DNA of 25,926 nt from Gracilaria caudata (GCA_030374735.1 JASCIV010000295.1:1-25926), one strand, 5' to 3'; shown: positions 18,534 through 25,926, counted from the stretch's first letter. Notes: generated by a model not told the origin, from the sequence alone. A program made the numbers and translations.

Positions 18534-18543
18534 GCATAAATGC
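18534..18543 (+). promoter_or_regulatory. candidate TATA element for the small secreted protein gene
   Basis: GCATAAATGC lies about 110 bp before ATG 18647 and is followed by a pyrimidine-rich leader. TATAAT at 18444-18449 is an alternative. Confidence 0.3.
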
Positions 18544-18646
18544 AGAACGCACGCAATCCCGAAGCACGCCCACTCGCTCTGCTCCACCACCATCAGTTCT
18601 CCCACACCTCGTTTCTGTGCTCTTTTGCACGTTGGACAGCCCCGAT

Positions 18647-19000
18647 ATGGTTACTCTTCTACACTCTCTCGCCATTGTGCTCACCATGATCTGCGTCGTC
18701 CAGACCTCCGTGCTGCCTTCCGACAATAAGCAGCTGTCAAACAACGTTATGTATGCCAATGACAAGCATCATGCATTGAAATCTGCACTATCTGGAACTT
18801 CTCTTCTGATTCGTAAAGGAAACGAGCGTTTGGACGTGGACAAACGTGCGACTGGCCATGACTCTACGGATTACAACTCTGCCCAGGCGCGCCCGACTCT
18901 GGTACGACAGCAGAATAATGGGACCATTTACGGCTTTGTATACAAGGGCGGCGGAGGTTGTCGTCACTGTGATGAAGATGACGATGATGGCCGTCGTTAG
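18647..19000 (+). CDS. putative small secreted protein with Gly-rich CxxC and poly-Asp tail (117 aa)
   Basis: The N-terminus MVTLLHSLAIVLTMICVVQT is a clear signal peptide, probably cleaved around residue 20-24. The mature part is about 95 residues, with a KGNERLDVDKRA segment, a possible N-glycosylation site (NNGT), and a C-terminus GGGGCRHC followed by an acidic run and GRR. I know no family for it. The frame is open upstream but without an ATG. Poly(A) signal AATAAA lies at 19125-19130. A broken inverted paralog is on the opposite strand at 19317-19861; the DNKRA-like core and the sequence just past the stop (AGTTGTTCACTGCT) are conserved, which supports a real, once-duplicated gene. Confidence 0.6.
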   Translation: MVTLLHSLAIVLTMICVVQTSVLPSDNKQLSNNVMYANDKHHALKSALSGTSLLIRKGNERLDVDKRATGHDSTDYNSAQARPTLVRQQNNGTIYGFVYKGGGGCRHCDEDDDDGRR

Positions 19001-19124
19001 TTGTTCACTGCTGCAATAAGCGCACCGTAGAGCATGGGACGACAAACCGTAACGTATCTCGCCCGTATAGTGTTGGTTTGGCTGGCTTTAGAGGCTTGCC
19101 ATCAAGCTGGTGTTCCTGCTTTCT

Positions 19125-19130
19125 AATAAA
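19125..19130 (+). terminator. poly(A) signal AATAAA
   Basis: Lies 125 nt after the stop of the small secreted protein gene. Confidence 0.4.
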
Positions 19131-19316
19131 TACCTGAACAAAGAGTGCATGCACAAGTACACAAATACGGGTATCTCAGTTTTGTAGTTAACTCGATGTG
19201 GACCTTCACTGCACACCGTGACTGCTCACATGAAGCGCACCAGCTAATGCGCTCGATGTTCTACAGCACAAACATTACGTGATGAAGAACACTGTGGATC
19301 ACAAGAAAACACTACG

Positions 19317-19861
19317 CTAGAGAGGCGTTAAGATCTCGCGTCGCATTCTCCACAGCGCGCTCATTGAAGCAGTGAACAACTGGCAACCACCATCGCCGCT
19401 ATCTCCACCACAGGAACAACAATAGCCAAAAACAGCATGTCCAAAGCCTTGACGAGAAGCATCGCTTACGTCTGTCCCGTTGTTAGTTAGGCCGTGGTAC
19501 CAAAGTCGGACGAGCGTCGACAGAGTTGTAATGCCGCGACTCGGCACCAATCGCTCGCTTGTCCACGTCGAGGCGCCCCTTTCCCTTTATGAATCACGAA
19601 GAGAGCGCCAGATACGGCACATCGCGACGCACGATGCTTGTCATCACATTGTTCCCACAAAGAGGCGACCGAGATATGGCAACCACGAGCGTGAGTAAGT
19701 ATGGTGAACGGGAGGGAGCAAGGCAGAGCTGGGGTTCGAACCACGGACCTGCCTTGCTCGCTCCCGTTCACCATAGTAAGTGACGAACCGTAATTATGAC
19801 TGGACTCTTCAATGTGACACAGAGCAAAAAAATACGTTGTGAGAGAGGCAATGATCATCAT
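19317..19861 (-). pseudogene. broken inverted paralog of the small secreted protein gene
   Basis: Reading the minus strand from ATG 19861, a signal-peptide-like start (MMIIASLTTYFFALCHIEES) leads into CDDKHRA...SGALFVIHKGKG, matching NDKHHA...SGTSLLIRKGN of the intact copy. One extra base in a G run then shifts the frame; in the next frame RLDVDKRAIG...HYNSVDARPTLV continues the match until an early TAA, where a further 4-nt difference shifts it again. The last part (NNGT...GYCCSCGG) reads past the ancestral stop, where TAG has become CAG. The 76-bp foldback element plus its 5-bp duplication adds exactly 81 bp (27 codons) in frame near the N-terminus. The two copies are tail to tail. Confidence 0.65.
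19700..19775. mobile_element. 76-bp foldback mini-element with 5-bp target duplication
   Basis: Arms 19700-19726 and 19749-19775 are inverted repeats (TATGGTGAACGGGAGGGAGC... ) with one mismatch in 27 bp. The 22-nt loop contains the palindrome GGTTCGAACC. GTAAG flanks both sides (19695-19699 and 19776-19780). Sequence across the junction without the block keeps the frame of the broken paralog, which supports insertion. GGTTCGAACC resembles a Pol III B box, but there is no D-arm or anticodon arm, so it is not a tRNA. Confidence 0.6.
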
Positions 19862-20505
19862 TGGCTGGAGCTGGCCGAATCGCAGTGCATCGCAAGACTT
19901 GCGCTTAGTGCTCATTTTAGGGAGTTGGGTCTGTCCTCCCATTTACAGCAGAATTTCTTTGGTGTCGGCAAGAGCTGTGCGTCGAAACTGGCGCCGGTGG
20001 CTGGCTTAGGGTGCCACAACTACCGCAAGAAATTGGTTTACGTTCCCCCCTGAGTCATAAAAATTGAGGCGTTTTGCTGCTTATCCCCTGCTTCCAAAGA
20101 TTATAGATTTAGAGAGTCCTTTTGCGTGCCTTGCTTATCTCTCATTTACGATTCGACCAATGAATAACGTGCTACTATTACGCCTGACCGATTCAAACTT
20201 CTCGTAGGGCCGGAACGTACACCAATTTTCGCAGTTGTGGTGCCCTTAATGACGATGTACTTTCTGAATGGTTGTATGGAATCGATAACTTTTCCCGCTT
20301 ACGGTTTAATTTGGATGACTCCCAGTAACTTATATGCTCCTACAACAACAACCCATAATTTCAGACGGTGAGAATGTGATACTGATGATCTCTCTAGCGT
20401 CCATCTCGCTTCGGAAGTAAGGCTTCTTGTTTCGAAAAAATCGGGAAGGACTTGTACAAGGGTACAACGCTTCCATCTGTATGTGGTGTTTCTGTCGGTG
20501 ATGGC
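19862..20505. other. intergenic, no confident gene
   Basis: An 85-aa plus-strand ORF (ATG 19796 to 20053) overlaps the broken paralog and the MITE edge and has no recognisable domain. The rest is AT-rich with short frames only. Confidence 0.3.
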
Positions 20506-20534
20506 TTCAATTGGTTTCCGCAAAACCAATTGAA
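20506..20534. repeat. perfect 12-bp hairpin
   Basis: TTCAATTGGTTT (20506-20517) pairs perfectly with AAACCAATTGAA (20523-20534) across a 5-nt loop. It sits 2 nt before the larger hairpin at 20537. Confidence 0.75.
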
Positions 20535-20536
20535 AC

Positions 20537-20593
20537 AGGAAACGTGTATGACGAATACAGAATAATATACTGTAATCGTCATACACGTTTCCT
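20537..20593. repeat. 57-nt near-perfect hairpin
   Basis: AGGAAACGTGTATGACGA (20537-20554) pairs perfectly with TCGTCATACACGTTTCCT (20576-20593). After one mismatch five more pairs (TACAG/CTGTA) extend the stem, leaving a 9-nt loop of A and T. No flanking target duplication was seen. Confidence 0.75.
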
Positions 20594-20676
20594 ATTATTA
20601 TACTTTTAGAAATAAATCTTTGCAAATGCGTTTTGTAGAACTGCTTCATTTGTCTCGTTGTGATGGTCTGATGGTA

Positions 20677-21360
20677 TTAGGTAATAGGAGGGCGGAATAG
20701 ATGATACTTGGGGCTACTTCGGAGTAGGCAAGGGAGGAAGAGCCTTTCCAACGAGCTCAGTACCCATTTATCGGCATTTATTTTGCAACGCAGCTCAAGA
20801 CTACCGCACAACATTAGCCCACCATTACGGGTGTGGATGCCCAATGCTCTGAGAAACTCTCGCGGTTCGCGCACGCAACAATTGGCACAATTGATTTCTC
20901 GCAGGCGTTGCGTATACAATTCAATGAATTGGGCCCGTTCGCTCTCGTTTTGCCACAAACGGAGTAAATGCTGAGGGCCTCAAGCAAAACCGTTAGGCCC
21001 GAAAAAGCCCTCGTCTGCATGAAGCTGATTTCAGTGCTTTTCGTTGCCAATACTGCCGTACGCTCAATCGAGCCACGATGCTTGTTGTGGGCCCTTGGAA
21101 TGGTGCGCCTGAATTGCTTCACAGGCGAGAACGGCCCTAGTAACAATAGTAGTTCCCATCCCGAAGTTTGCGCTTGGGCCACGAATTCACAAAGCGCAAT
21201 CAGAACCAACCGAATTCGTTGCATTGTATTGAAGCATTGCATGCGTGAACGGTTTGTTTTGTAGCTTTCGAGTGAACCAAGGTGCCTTCGTCTTGCTATC
21301 GCACTTGGAACAGAATCGAAGAAATCGAGTTCGCTTCGCTCCCTTTTGGAATACCAGATT
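20677..21360 (-). pseudogene. decayed reading frame interrupted only by TGA codons (about 228 codons)
   Basis: On the minus strand one frame runs from about 21360 to TAA at 20677 with four internal stops, all TGA, near 21188, 21066, 21032 and 20981. The sequence between them looks like protein: an N-terminal basic FCSKCDSKTKAPWFTRKL, a middle GTTIVTRAVLAC and a C-terminal QFIELYTQRLREINCANCC...EFLRALG...INADKW. Family unknown. CGA-to-TGA change is the simplest cause, as in a gene or transposon decaying by C-to-T mutation. A plus-strand ORF (20968-21264, ATG) covers the same bases and cannot be fully excluded. Confidence 0.4.
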
Positions 21361-23406
21361 ATGACACCGGATGAAGAACTACTTCGAGCCGCCCGCTTAG
21401 GAAATTCATCGACCGTTGCAAGACTCATTCAGAGAAATGTAAACATCAACGCTGAAGACAAACATGGAATGGTCGCTTTGACATGGGCAGCCGTGAATGG
21501 TCATTCGAAGGTAGTCGAGCATCTGTTGCAAGCAAACGCACAGCTCAACCACACCATCGAAAACGGAAACACCGCGTTGATTTTCGCAGCCCGTGAAGGT
21601 CATTCTGCCGTCGTGGAGAAGTTGTTGAGAGAAAACGCCGACGTCAATCTTGCCGCCAATGATGGACACTCCGCGTTGACGCTGGCTGCCGCTAAGGGAC
21701 ATTCCGCAGTTGTCGAACAGCTGTTGAGGGCGAACGCACAGGTCAACCATGCAGACGAAGATGGAGACACTTCCCTCATTCTTGCAACTTTGAAAGGTCA
21801 TTCCGGGATAGTCAAGCAGCTCCTCAGAGCAAATGCGGACGTCAACCACTCCAACAACAAACGACACACTGCACTCGTTCTCGCAAGTTGGCAAGGTCGT
21901 TCCAAAGTGGTAGAGCAACTACTGCTGGCAAAGCCACAGATGGAGCACACAATTGAAAATGGGAACACCGCATTGATCTTCGCAGCCCGTGAAGGTCACC
22001 CAGCAGTGGTGCAGCAGTTGTTGAAAGCAAACGCTCAGGTCAACCATGCAGCTAATGATGGACACACAGCCATAACTTTGGCAGCTGGAAAGGGGCACGC
22101 CGCCGTAGTCGAGCAGCTGTTGAGAGCAGGTGCTGAGGTTAACCATGCTGCCAATGATGGAAACACAGCTTTAATTTTGGCAGCCGCGAGGGGTAATGCT
22201 CCAGTTGTGAAGCAGTTATTGGCAGCAAACGCCCATATCAACCACGCAAACGAAGATGGAGGCACGGCATTGATCTTGGCATCCAGAAAGGGTCATCCTG
22301 AAGTCGTCAAGCACCTGTTGCATGCGAATGCAACGATCGATCATACGGTTAGCATTGGAAACACCGCCCTGATTTTTGCAGCTCGTGAAGGTCACCCCGA
22401 GGTAGTCGAACAGCTACTGAGAGCAAACGCACAGGTAAACCAGACAGCCAATGATGGACTTACGGCGTTATCTGTAGCAGCCATGAACGGTCATTCAGCA
22501 GTTGTCGAGCAACTTTTGAGGGCAAACGCAGACATTGAACATGCAGACAAAGATGGAGACACACCACTGGTTCTTGCGAGTTGGAAAGGTCATTCTCCTC
22601 TAGTCAAGCAGCTCTTAGAAGCAGAAGCAGAAGTCAACCACGAAAACGAGAATGGAGAAATCGCATTGACTCTGGCTGCCAGAAAGGGTCATTCTGAAGT
22701 AGTGGAGCTGCTGTTGCATGCAAATGCATGGATCGACCATGCGGTTAGCAATGGAAATACCGCATTGATTTTCGCAGCTCGTGAAGGTCAATCCGCAGTA
22801 GTCGAGAAGTTGTTGAACGCACACGCGAAGATCAACCATGCAGCCAACGATGGACACACAGCATTGACCTTGGCAGCCAGAAATGGGCATTTGGAAGTGG
22901 TCGAACGGCTATTGAATACAAGTGTAGAAGTCAACCACTCCAACGGACATGGAAGTACCGCACTGACTTTGGCCGCCATGAATGGTCATTCCGAAGTAGT
23001 CGAACAGCTATTACGAGCAGATGCACAGATCGACCATACAGTTGACAACGGAAACACTGCATTGATTTTCGCTGCTCGGGAGGGTCACTCTGGAGTCGTC
23101 CAGAAGCTCTTGAGGGCAAAAGCACAGGTCAACCATGCAGCCGACGATGGGCACACAGCACTAACTCTGGGAGCCAGAAATGGTCATTTGGATGTGGTCG
23201 TGCAGCTGTTACGCGGAAACGCCTCTGTCAATCATGCTAAAACCAGTGGAGACACAGCATTGATACTCGCCTCCCGTGATGGACATTTTGAGGTCGTTGA
23301 GCAGCTTTTGATTCATCAGGCTCAGTGTAAGAGAGTGGACAAGCGGGAGACTCTCGTTTGGATGAAACTCAGTTTACAATGTATGAGTGTTAGCTCTCTT
23401 CTCTGA
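21361..23406 (+). CDS. ankyrin-repeat protein, 3' end replaced by a retrotransposon LTR (681 aa)
   Basis: After three residues come 20 consecutive 33-residue ankyrin repeats (residues 4-655; repeat n starts near 4+33(n-1)), with consensus xTALxxAAxxGHxxVVEQLLxANAxVNHAxxDG. There is no signal peptide, membrane segment or other domain, so a cytosolic or nuclear binding scaffold is likely. Repeats fall into four types recurring every fourth repeat: the TALIFAAREG type is repeats 3, 7, 11, 15 and 18. Repeat 20 stops after 25 residues; residues 656-681 (CKRVDKRETL...) are encoded by the LTR at 23326-23542. The native C-terminus therefore lies beyond the retrotransposon, outside the window. ATG 21361 is used; upstream codons in frame have no ATG. 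Function of the truncated form is unknown. Confidence 0.85.
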   Translation: MTPDEELLRAARLGNSSTVARLIQRNVNINAEDKHGMVALTWAAVNGHSKVVEHLLQANAQLNHTIENGNTALIFAAREGHSAVVEKLLRENADVNLAANDGHSALTLAAAKGHSAVVEQLLRANAQVNHADEDGDTSLILATLKGHSGIVKQLLRANADVNHSNNKRHTALVLASWQGRSKVVEQLLLAKPQMEHTIENGNTALIFAAREGHPAVVQQLLKANAQVNHAANDGHTAITLAAGKGHAAVVEQLLRAGAEVNHAANDGNTALILAAARGNAPVVKQLLAANAHINHANEDGGTALILASRKGHPEVVKHLLHANATIDHTVSIGNTALIFAAREGHPEVVEQLLRANAQVNQTANDGLTALSVAAMNGHSAVVEQLLRANADIEHADKDGDTPLVLASWKGHSPLVKQLLEAEAEVNHENENGEIALTLAARKGHSEVVELLLHANAWIDHAVSNGNTALIFAAREGQSAVVEKLLNAHAKINHAANDGHTALTLAARNGHLEVVERLLNTSVEVNHSNGHGSTALTLAAMNGHSEVVEQLLRADAQIDHTVDNGNTALIFAAREGHSGVVQKLLRAKAQVNHAADDGHTALTLGARNGHLDVVVQLLRGNASVNHAKTSGDTALILASRDGHFEVVEQLLIHQAQCKRVDKRETLVWMKLSLQCMSVSSLL

Positions 23407-23542
23407 GACTATCAGAAGAGAGCAACACCTTAAGTACTCTAAACGTACGAGGAGTTCATGTTTGAATTCAAACATGAACTCTCATGAATTCAAACTAAAC
23501 GGTTGTGAATTGAAATGAATGGTTGTCTATGATTCTCTTACA
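23326..23542 (-). repeat. 3' LTR of the Ty3/gypsy element (217 bp)
   Basis: Begins TGTAAGAGA and ends TCTCTTACA (9-bp perfect terminal inverted repeat, TG...CA). It directly abuts the polypurine tract. Inside are a 30-bp perfect palindrome (23452-23481, centred on GAATTC) and a 10-bp hairpin (GCTCTCTTCT at 23393-23402 with AGAAGAGAGC at 23414-23423). The 5' LTR is beyond the window, so pairwise LTR identity cannot be read. Confidence 0.85.
23452..23481. repeat. 30-bp perfect palindrome within the LTR
   Basis: GAGTTCATGTTTGAA followed by its exact reverse complement. Could be a cruciform, RNA hairpin or regulatory dyad in the LTR. Confidence 0.8.
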
Positions 23543-23556
23543 TTCACCCCCTTTTT
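23543..23556 (-). promoter_or_regulatory. polypurine tract (plus-strand primer site) of the retrotransposon
   Basis: Minus strand reads AAAAAGGGGGTGAA directly before the LTR start TGTAAG. Such tracts prime second-strand DNA synthesis. It overlaps the pol stop codon. Confidence 0.75.
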
Positions 23557-25926
23557 GAAGTTGACGACCTCGGCAACGACTCAAACTTTTGAATCAGTTC
23601 CTTGCAGTGGCGCAGATGCGACTTAGGCATCCAAATTGCTTCTTGTACAGTGTCTCCTTCAAACTGTACGAGGTATTCCACTTTCCGACGATTCCGTCTT
23701 TTCTGGAGGATACCGATTACTTCTTGTTCTACAGTTCCTTTTGAATCAATAACGATTGCCAGAGATGTGTTTTGCTCTTTTGCGCGTACGTATTTCTTCA
23801 ATTTAGATACATGAAAGACATTATGAGCTTTCTTCATTGACGGTGGTAGTTCAATTTGATATGTCACAGGGCCTAAAACTTTTTGAACTCGAAGCGGACC
23901 CATGAATCTTGGTTGGCATTTTTCTGGTAGGTCACTTCGTGCGGCGACTCCAGTTCCGTCAACGCGCAACAGCACCAGGTCTCCCACTTCGAATGTTTTT
24001 TCGACACGATTTTGGTTTGCATAAAACAGTTGATTAGCAAATGCTGTCTGTAGGTTGTCTTTGGCGAGTTGTCTAAACGCCTTGCGTGTTTCCAGATCAT
24101 CAAAAGCAGACTGGCATTGTGTAGTACAACTCTGTAGATGTCGTGTCAGATCGGAGTGAGGAATTCTGCCTATGTCGACCTCAAACGGACTTAGTCCAGT
24201 ACTCTTGTTCTTAGATGCGTTGTACTCGTACTCGAGTTCGCATATCATGTGGTTCCATTCGGTTGGATGCTGTTGAATGCAGTGTCGCAGCATTTGAACA
24301 AGGGTTCGGATCATATTCTCTGATTGACCGTCCGTCTGCGGATGATCCTTCGTAGCCATATTAACAGAGACATTAAGAAGCTCTGCCATTCCGCGAAAAT
24401 AATTGGACTTGAATAAAGAATCTCTGTCAAGTATTATTTTCTTTGGCATTCCATGTTTGGAGAAAACGTGATCCATAAAGAGACGAACAACGTCAGGTGT
24501 TGAAACAGTCTTCCATGTAGGGATGAAGATGGCTCGTTTGGAAAGTTTTTCTACAACAACAAGCACACAGTCATGGCCAGCTTTGGTGGTAGGGAAACCT
24601 GTAACAAAGTCTGTGGTGATGACGTCCCAACACTGTTCAGGAAGTTCATGAGGTTGTAGTAACCCTTGACGTGCTGTGTTTGTATTCTTGTTCGTCTGAC
24701 ATTCGAAACATGAGGCGATATACTTCTGGATGTCTTTAAACATATGCTGCCAGTAGAAGTGCCTAGTACAGCTGTAGTACGTTTTTTCTGCGGCAAAGTG
24801 TGATGGTTCATGCACCATTCGAATGACTTGGCTCCGAAGGTTGGGATTGTTTGGAATATACAAACGTTTGAGACCCGAACTAACCCAATACAAAATCTCT
24901 TTCTCAAGTAGGTAGTTTCGAAAAAGTCGTTCTGCTTTGCGTGTAGTAGGATTCTTCAAATCCTTGAATGTCGATAAGAGTTCCTGTGCCCAATTGTCAT
25001 TTTTGTAAGCGTTCTTGACGTCGTCAAGCAGTTGTATTTTCTGACTTCTGAGGGCTTTGAGCTGTGATCTTAACACACAACGACTAAGTGCGTCTGCAGC
25101 TCCGTTTTTTGAACCTGAGATGTGTTGGACCTCAAAATCGAAACTCTGTAATTCATCAAGCCATCTCATTTGGCGGCCTGATAGCTTCGATTTGGACTGT
25201 AGATATCGTATAGGTTCATGATCTGTACGAAGAGTAAACGGCCTGTCTCGTAGATATACGGCCCATTCTCGGAGCGCAATCATAACCGCGAGAAGCTCTT
25301 GATCACCAGTGTCCCAACGTGTTTCAGTGTCCGACAGCCGATGCGATAAGAAGGCTACTGGATGTCCGTTTTGTTCCAATGTAGCGCCCACAGCATATTT
25401 GGAAGCGTCGGTTGTAAGTACAAAGTCCGTCTCTGATGATGGGTGGCGTAAGAGTGGTGCAGTAGTCATTGCTTTCTTGAGAGCAATAAATGACTCCTCA
25501 TGCTCTTTTCTCCATAGAAAGGCTTTCTGGCGGACAATGTCAGAAACTGGACGAATAATAGACGCGTAGTTTCGAATAAATCGCCTGTAAAAGTTTGTCA
25601 GGCCCAAGAAACGTTGTACCTCTTTCACAGATTTGGGAGTAGGCCAATCTGTGATTGCCTTCACTAGTCTTCCCTGGGTGCTTATTCCCTCATCGTTGAC
25701 AGTGTATCCCAAATATTCAACTTCAGTCGCGCCAAAGCGACACTTACTAGGTCTGATGTATATTTTGTTCTTCCGTAAGATTTTAAAGAGCTTACGAAGG
25801 TGTTCTCTGTGTTCATGTTCAGATTGGCTGTATATTAAAATATCGTCCAAGTATAGAACCATACATTCTCCATACAGATCGTGTAGCAAATTTGAAAGTA
25901 ATCTGGTAAACGCAGCAGGCGCGTTT
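23544..25926 (-). CDS. Ty3/gypsy polyprotein, RT (partial)-RNase H-integrase-chromodomain (5' end beyond window)
   Basis: Numbering from L-H-D-L-Y at 25889; the frame is open to the window edge, where NAPAAFTRLL continues the RT domain. RT active-site motif YLDDILIYS (13-21), followed by the thumb region. RNase H: D161, E198, D223 and D266 in family context (TTDAS, DQELL, RTDHE, GAADAL). Integrase zinc-binding H360-x3-H364...C394-x2-C397. Integrase catalytic D427, D488 and E524 with 35 residues between the last two (DD35E). A GPF/Y-like module (RFMGPLRVQKVLGPVTYQIE) precedes a C-terminal chromodomain (about 718-770: VEQEVIGIL...EYLVQFEG...IWMPKSHL), which in this clade can direct integration to particular chromatin. 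All catalytic residues are present and no frameshift is seen. Confidence 0.92.
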   Translation of the reverse strand, partial: NAPAAFTRLLSNLLHDLYGECMVLYLDDILIYSQSEHEHREHLRKLFKILRKNKIYIRPSKCRFGATEVEYLGYTVNDEGISTQGRLVKAITDWPTPKSVKEVQRFLGLTNFYRRFIRNYASIIRPVSDIVRQKAFLWRKEHEESFIALKKAMTTAPLLRHPSSETDFVLTTDASKYAVGATLEQNGHPVAFLSHRLSDTETRWDTGDQELLAVMIALREWAVYLRDRPFTLRTDHEPIRYLQSKSKLSGRQMRWLDELQSFDFEVQHISGSKNGAADALSRCVLRSQLKALRSQKIQLLDDVKNAYKNDNWAQELLSTFKDLKNPTTRKAERLFRNYLLEKEILYWVSSGLKRLYIPNNPNLRSQVIRMVHEPSHFAAEKTYYSCTRHFYWQHMFKDIQKYIASCFECQTNKNTNTARQGLLQPHELPEQCWDVITTDFVTGFPTTKAGHDCVLVVVEKLSKRAIFIPTWKTVSTPDVVRLFMDHVFSKHGMPKKIILDRDSLFKSNYFRGMAELLNVSVNMATKDHPQTDGQSENMIRTLVQMLRHCIQQHPTEWNHMICELEYEYNASKNKSTGLSPFEVDIGRIPHSDLTRHLQSCTTQCQSAFDDLETRKAFRQLAKDNLQTAFANQLFYANQNRVEKTFEVGDLVLLRVDGTGVAARSDLPEKCQPRFMGPLRVQKVLGPVTYQIELPPSMKKAHNVFHVSKLKKYVRAKEQNTSLAIVIDSKGTVEQEVIGILQKRRNRRKVEYLVQFEGDTVQEAIWMPKSHLRHCKELIQKFESLPRSSTSKRG

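Larger units (their letters stand above)
23326..25926 (-). mobile_element. Ty3/gypsy chromovirus inserted in the ankyrin gene, 5' part outside window
   Basis: Visible from the 3' end: LTR (23326-23542), polypurine tract (23543-23556, minus), then the pol region upstream to the window edge. The pol stop codon (TGA, 23544-23546) lies inside the polypurine tract, so no other gene sits between pol and the LTR. The element is antisense to the ankyrin gene. The target should be CTCAG (23321-23325), to be repeated after the 5' LTR. No stop or frameshift is visible in the sequenced part, suggesting a young copy. Confidence 0.88.

Noticed and set aside
19721..19760. Possible tRNA gene around GGTTCGAACC
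   Set aside because: Only the T-arm-like core is present; no acceptor, D-arm or anticodon arm pairs can be drawn. The sequence is explained by the foldback symmetry.
20677..21360. TGA read as selenocysteine or sense codon in the minus-strand frame
   Set aside because: Neighbouring genes (for example the pol and C2H2 frames) use TGA or other stops normally, and four TGAs in 228 codons fit decay better.
20814..21428. 204-aa minus-strand ORF overlapping the start of the ankyrin gene
   Set aside because: It overlaps the ankyrin coding region and is in a different frame from the more protein-like, TGA-interrupted frame; no domain is visible.
21406..23125. Several minus-strand ORFs inside the ankyrin array (up to 170 aa)
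   Set aside because: They are antisense shadows that repeat with the 99-bp period of the ankyrin repeats.
1..25926. CRISPR array, rRNA, prokaryotic operon or integron
   Set aside because: No regularly spaced short repeats, no rRNA motifs, and promoter, poly(A) and transposon features are eukaryotic.

Overview
The window looks like nuclear DNA from an intron-poor eukaryote. Genes are single uninterrupted ORFs, several have a TATA box about 30 bp ahead of a plausible transcription start, some end in AATAAA, and the mobile elements are eukaryotic: a pogo/Tigger transposon, a chromodomain Ty3/gypsy element, hAT-like and foldback MITEs, and a probable solo LTR. A compact, transposon-rich alga such as a florideophyte red alga would fit, but nothing here is diagnostic and this is inference. 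All CDS starts were placed on ATG codons; several reading frames stay open upstream of the ATG chosen.

Layout. (1) 1-4740: a 70-aa hydrophobic Ala-rich protein, an apparently complete 2.0-kb pogo/Tigger element (1524-3558, TA target duplication) and a secreted Cys-rich protein with TATA box and poly(A) signal. (2) 4740-6900: an M20-family amidohydrolase (IAA-amino-acid hydrolase/hippurate hydrolase type) on the minus strand. (3) 7900-17240: a two-gene module duplicated in tandem. Each copy has a minus-strand 148-aa protein with two C2H2 fingers and a divergent plus-strand F-box-like protein. Copy B gained insertions that copy A lacks: a 368-bp hAT-like foldback MITE, a probable 209-bp solo LTR just upstream of the F-box gene, and about 1.2 kb of unassigned sequence. 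The zinc-finger ORFs are about 98% identical while their flanks are much more diverged, which suggests gene conversion. (4) 17250-20680: a small secreted-protein gene facing a broken inverted paralog that carries a 76-bp foldback element with a 5-bp target duplication, then strong hairpins. (5) 20677-21360: a minus-strand decayed reading frame whose only internal stops are four TGA codons. (6) 21361-25926: a gene for a protein of at least 20 ankyrin repeats, interrupted in repeat 20 by a Ty3/gypsy chromovirus. The element's 217-bp 3' LTR, polypurine tract and RT-RNaseH-integrase-chromodomain region are visible; its 5' part runs off the window.

The genes do not form one pathway. The main story is a fast-evolving accessory region: co-duplicated F-box/zinc-finger pairs, small secreted proteins, a large ankyrin protein, and repeated transposon insertions whose empty sites can partly be read from the paralogous copies.
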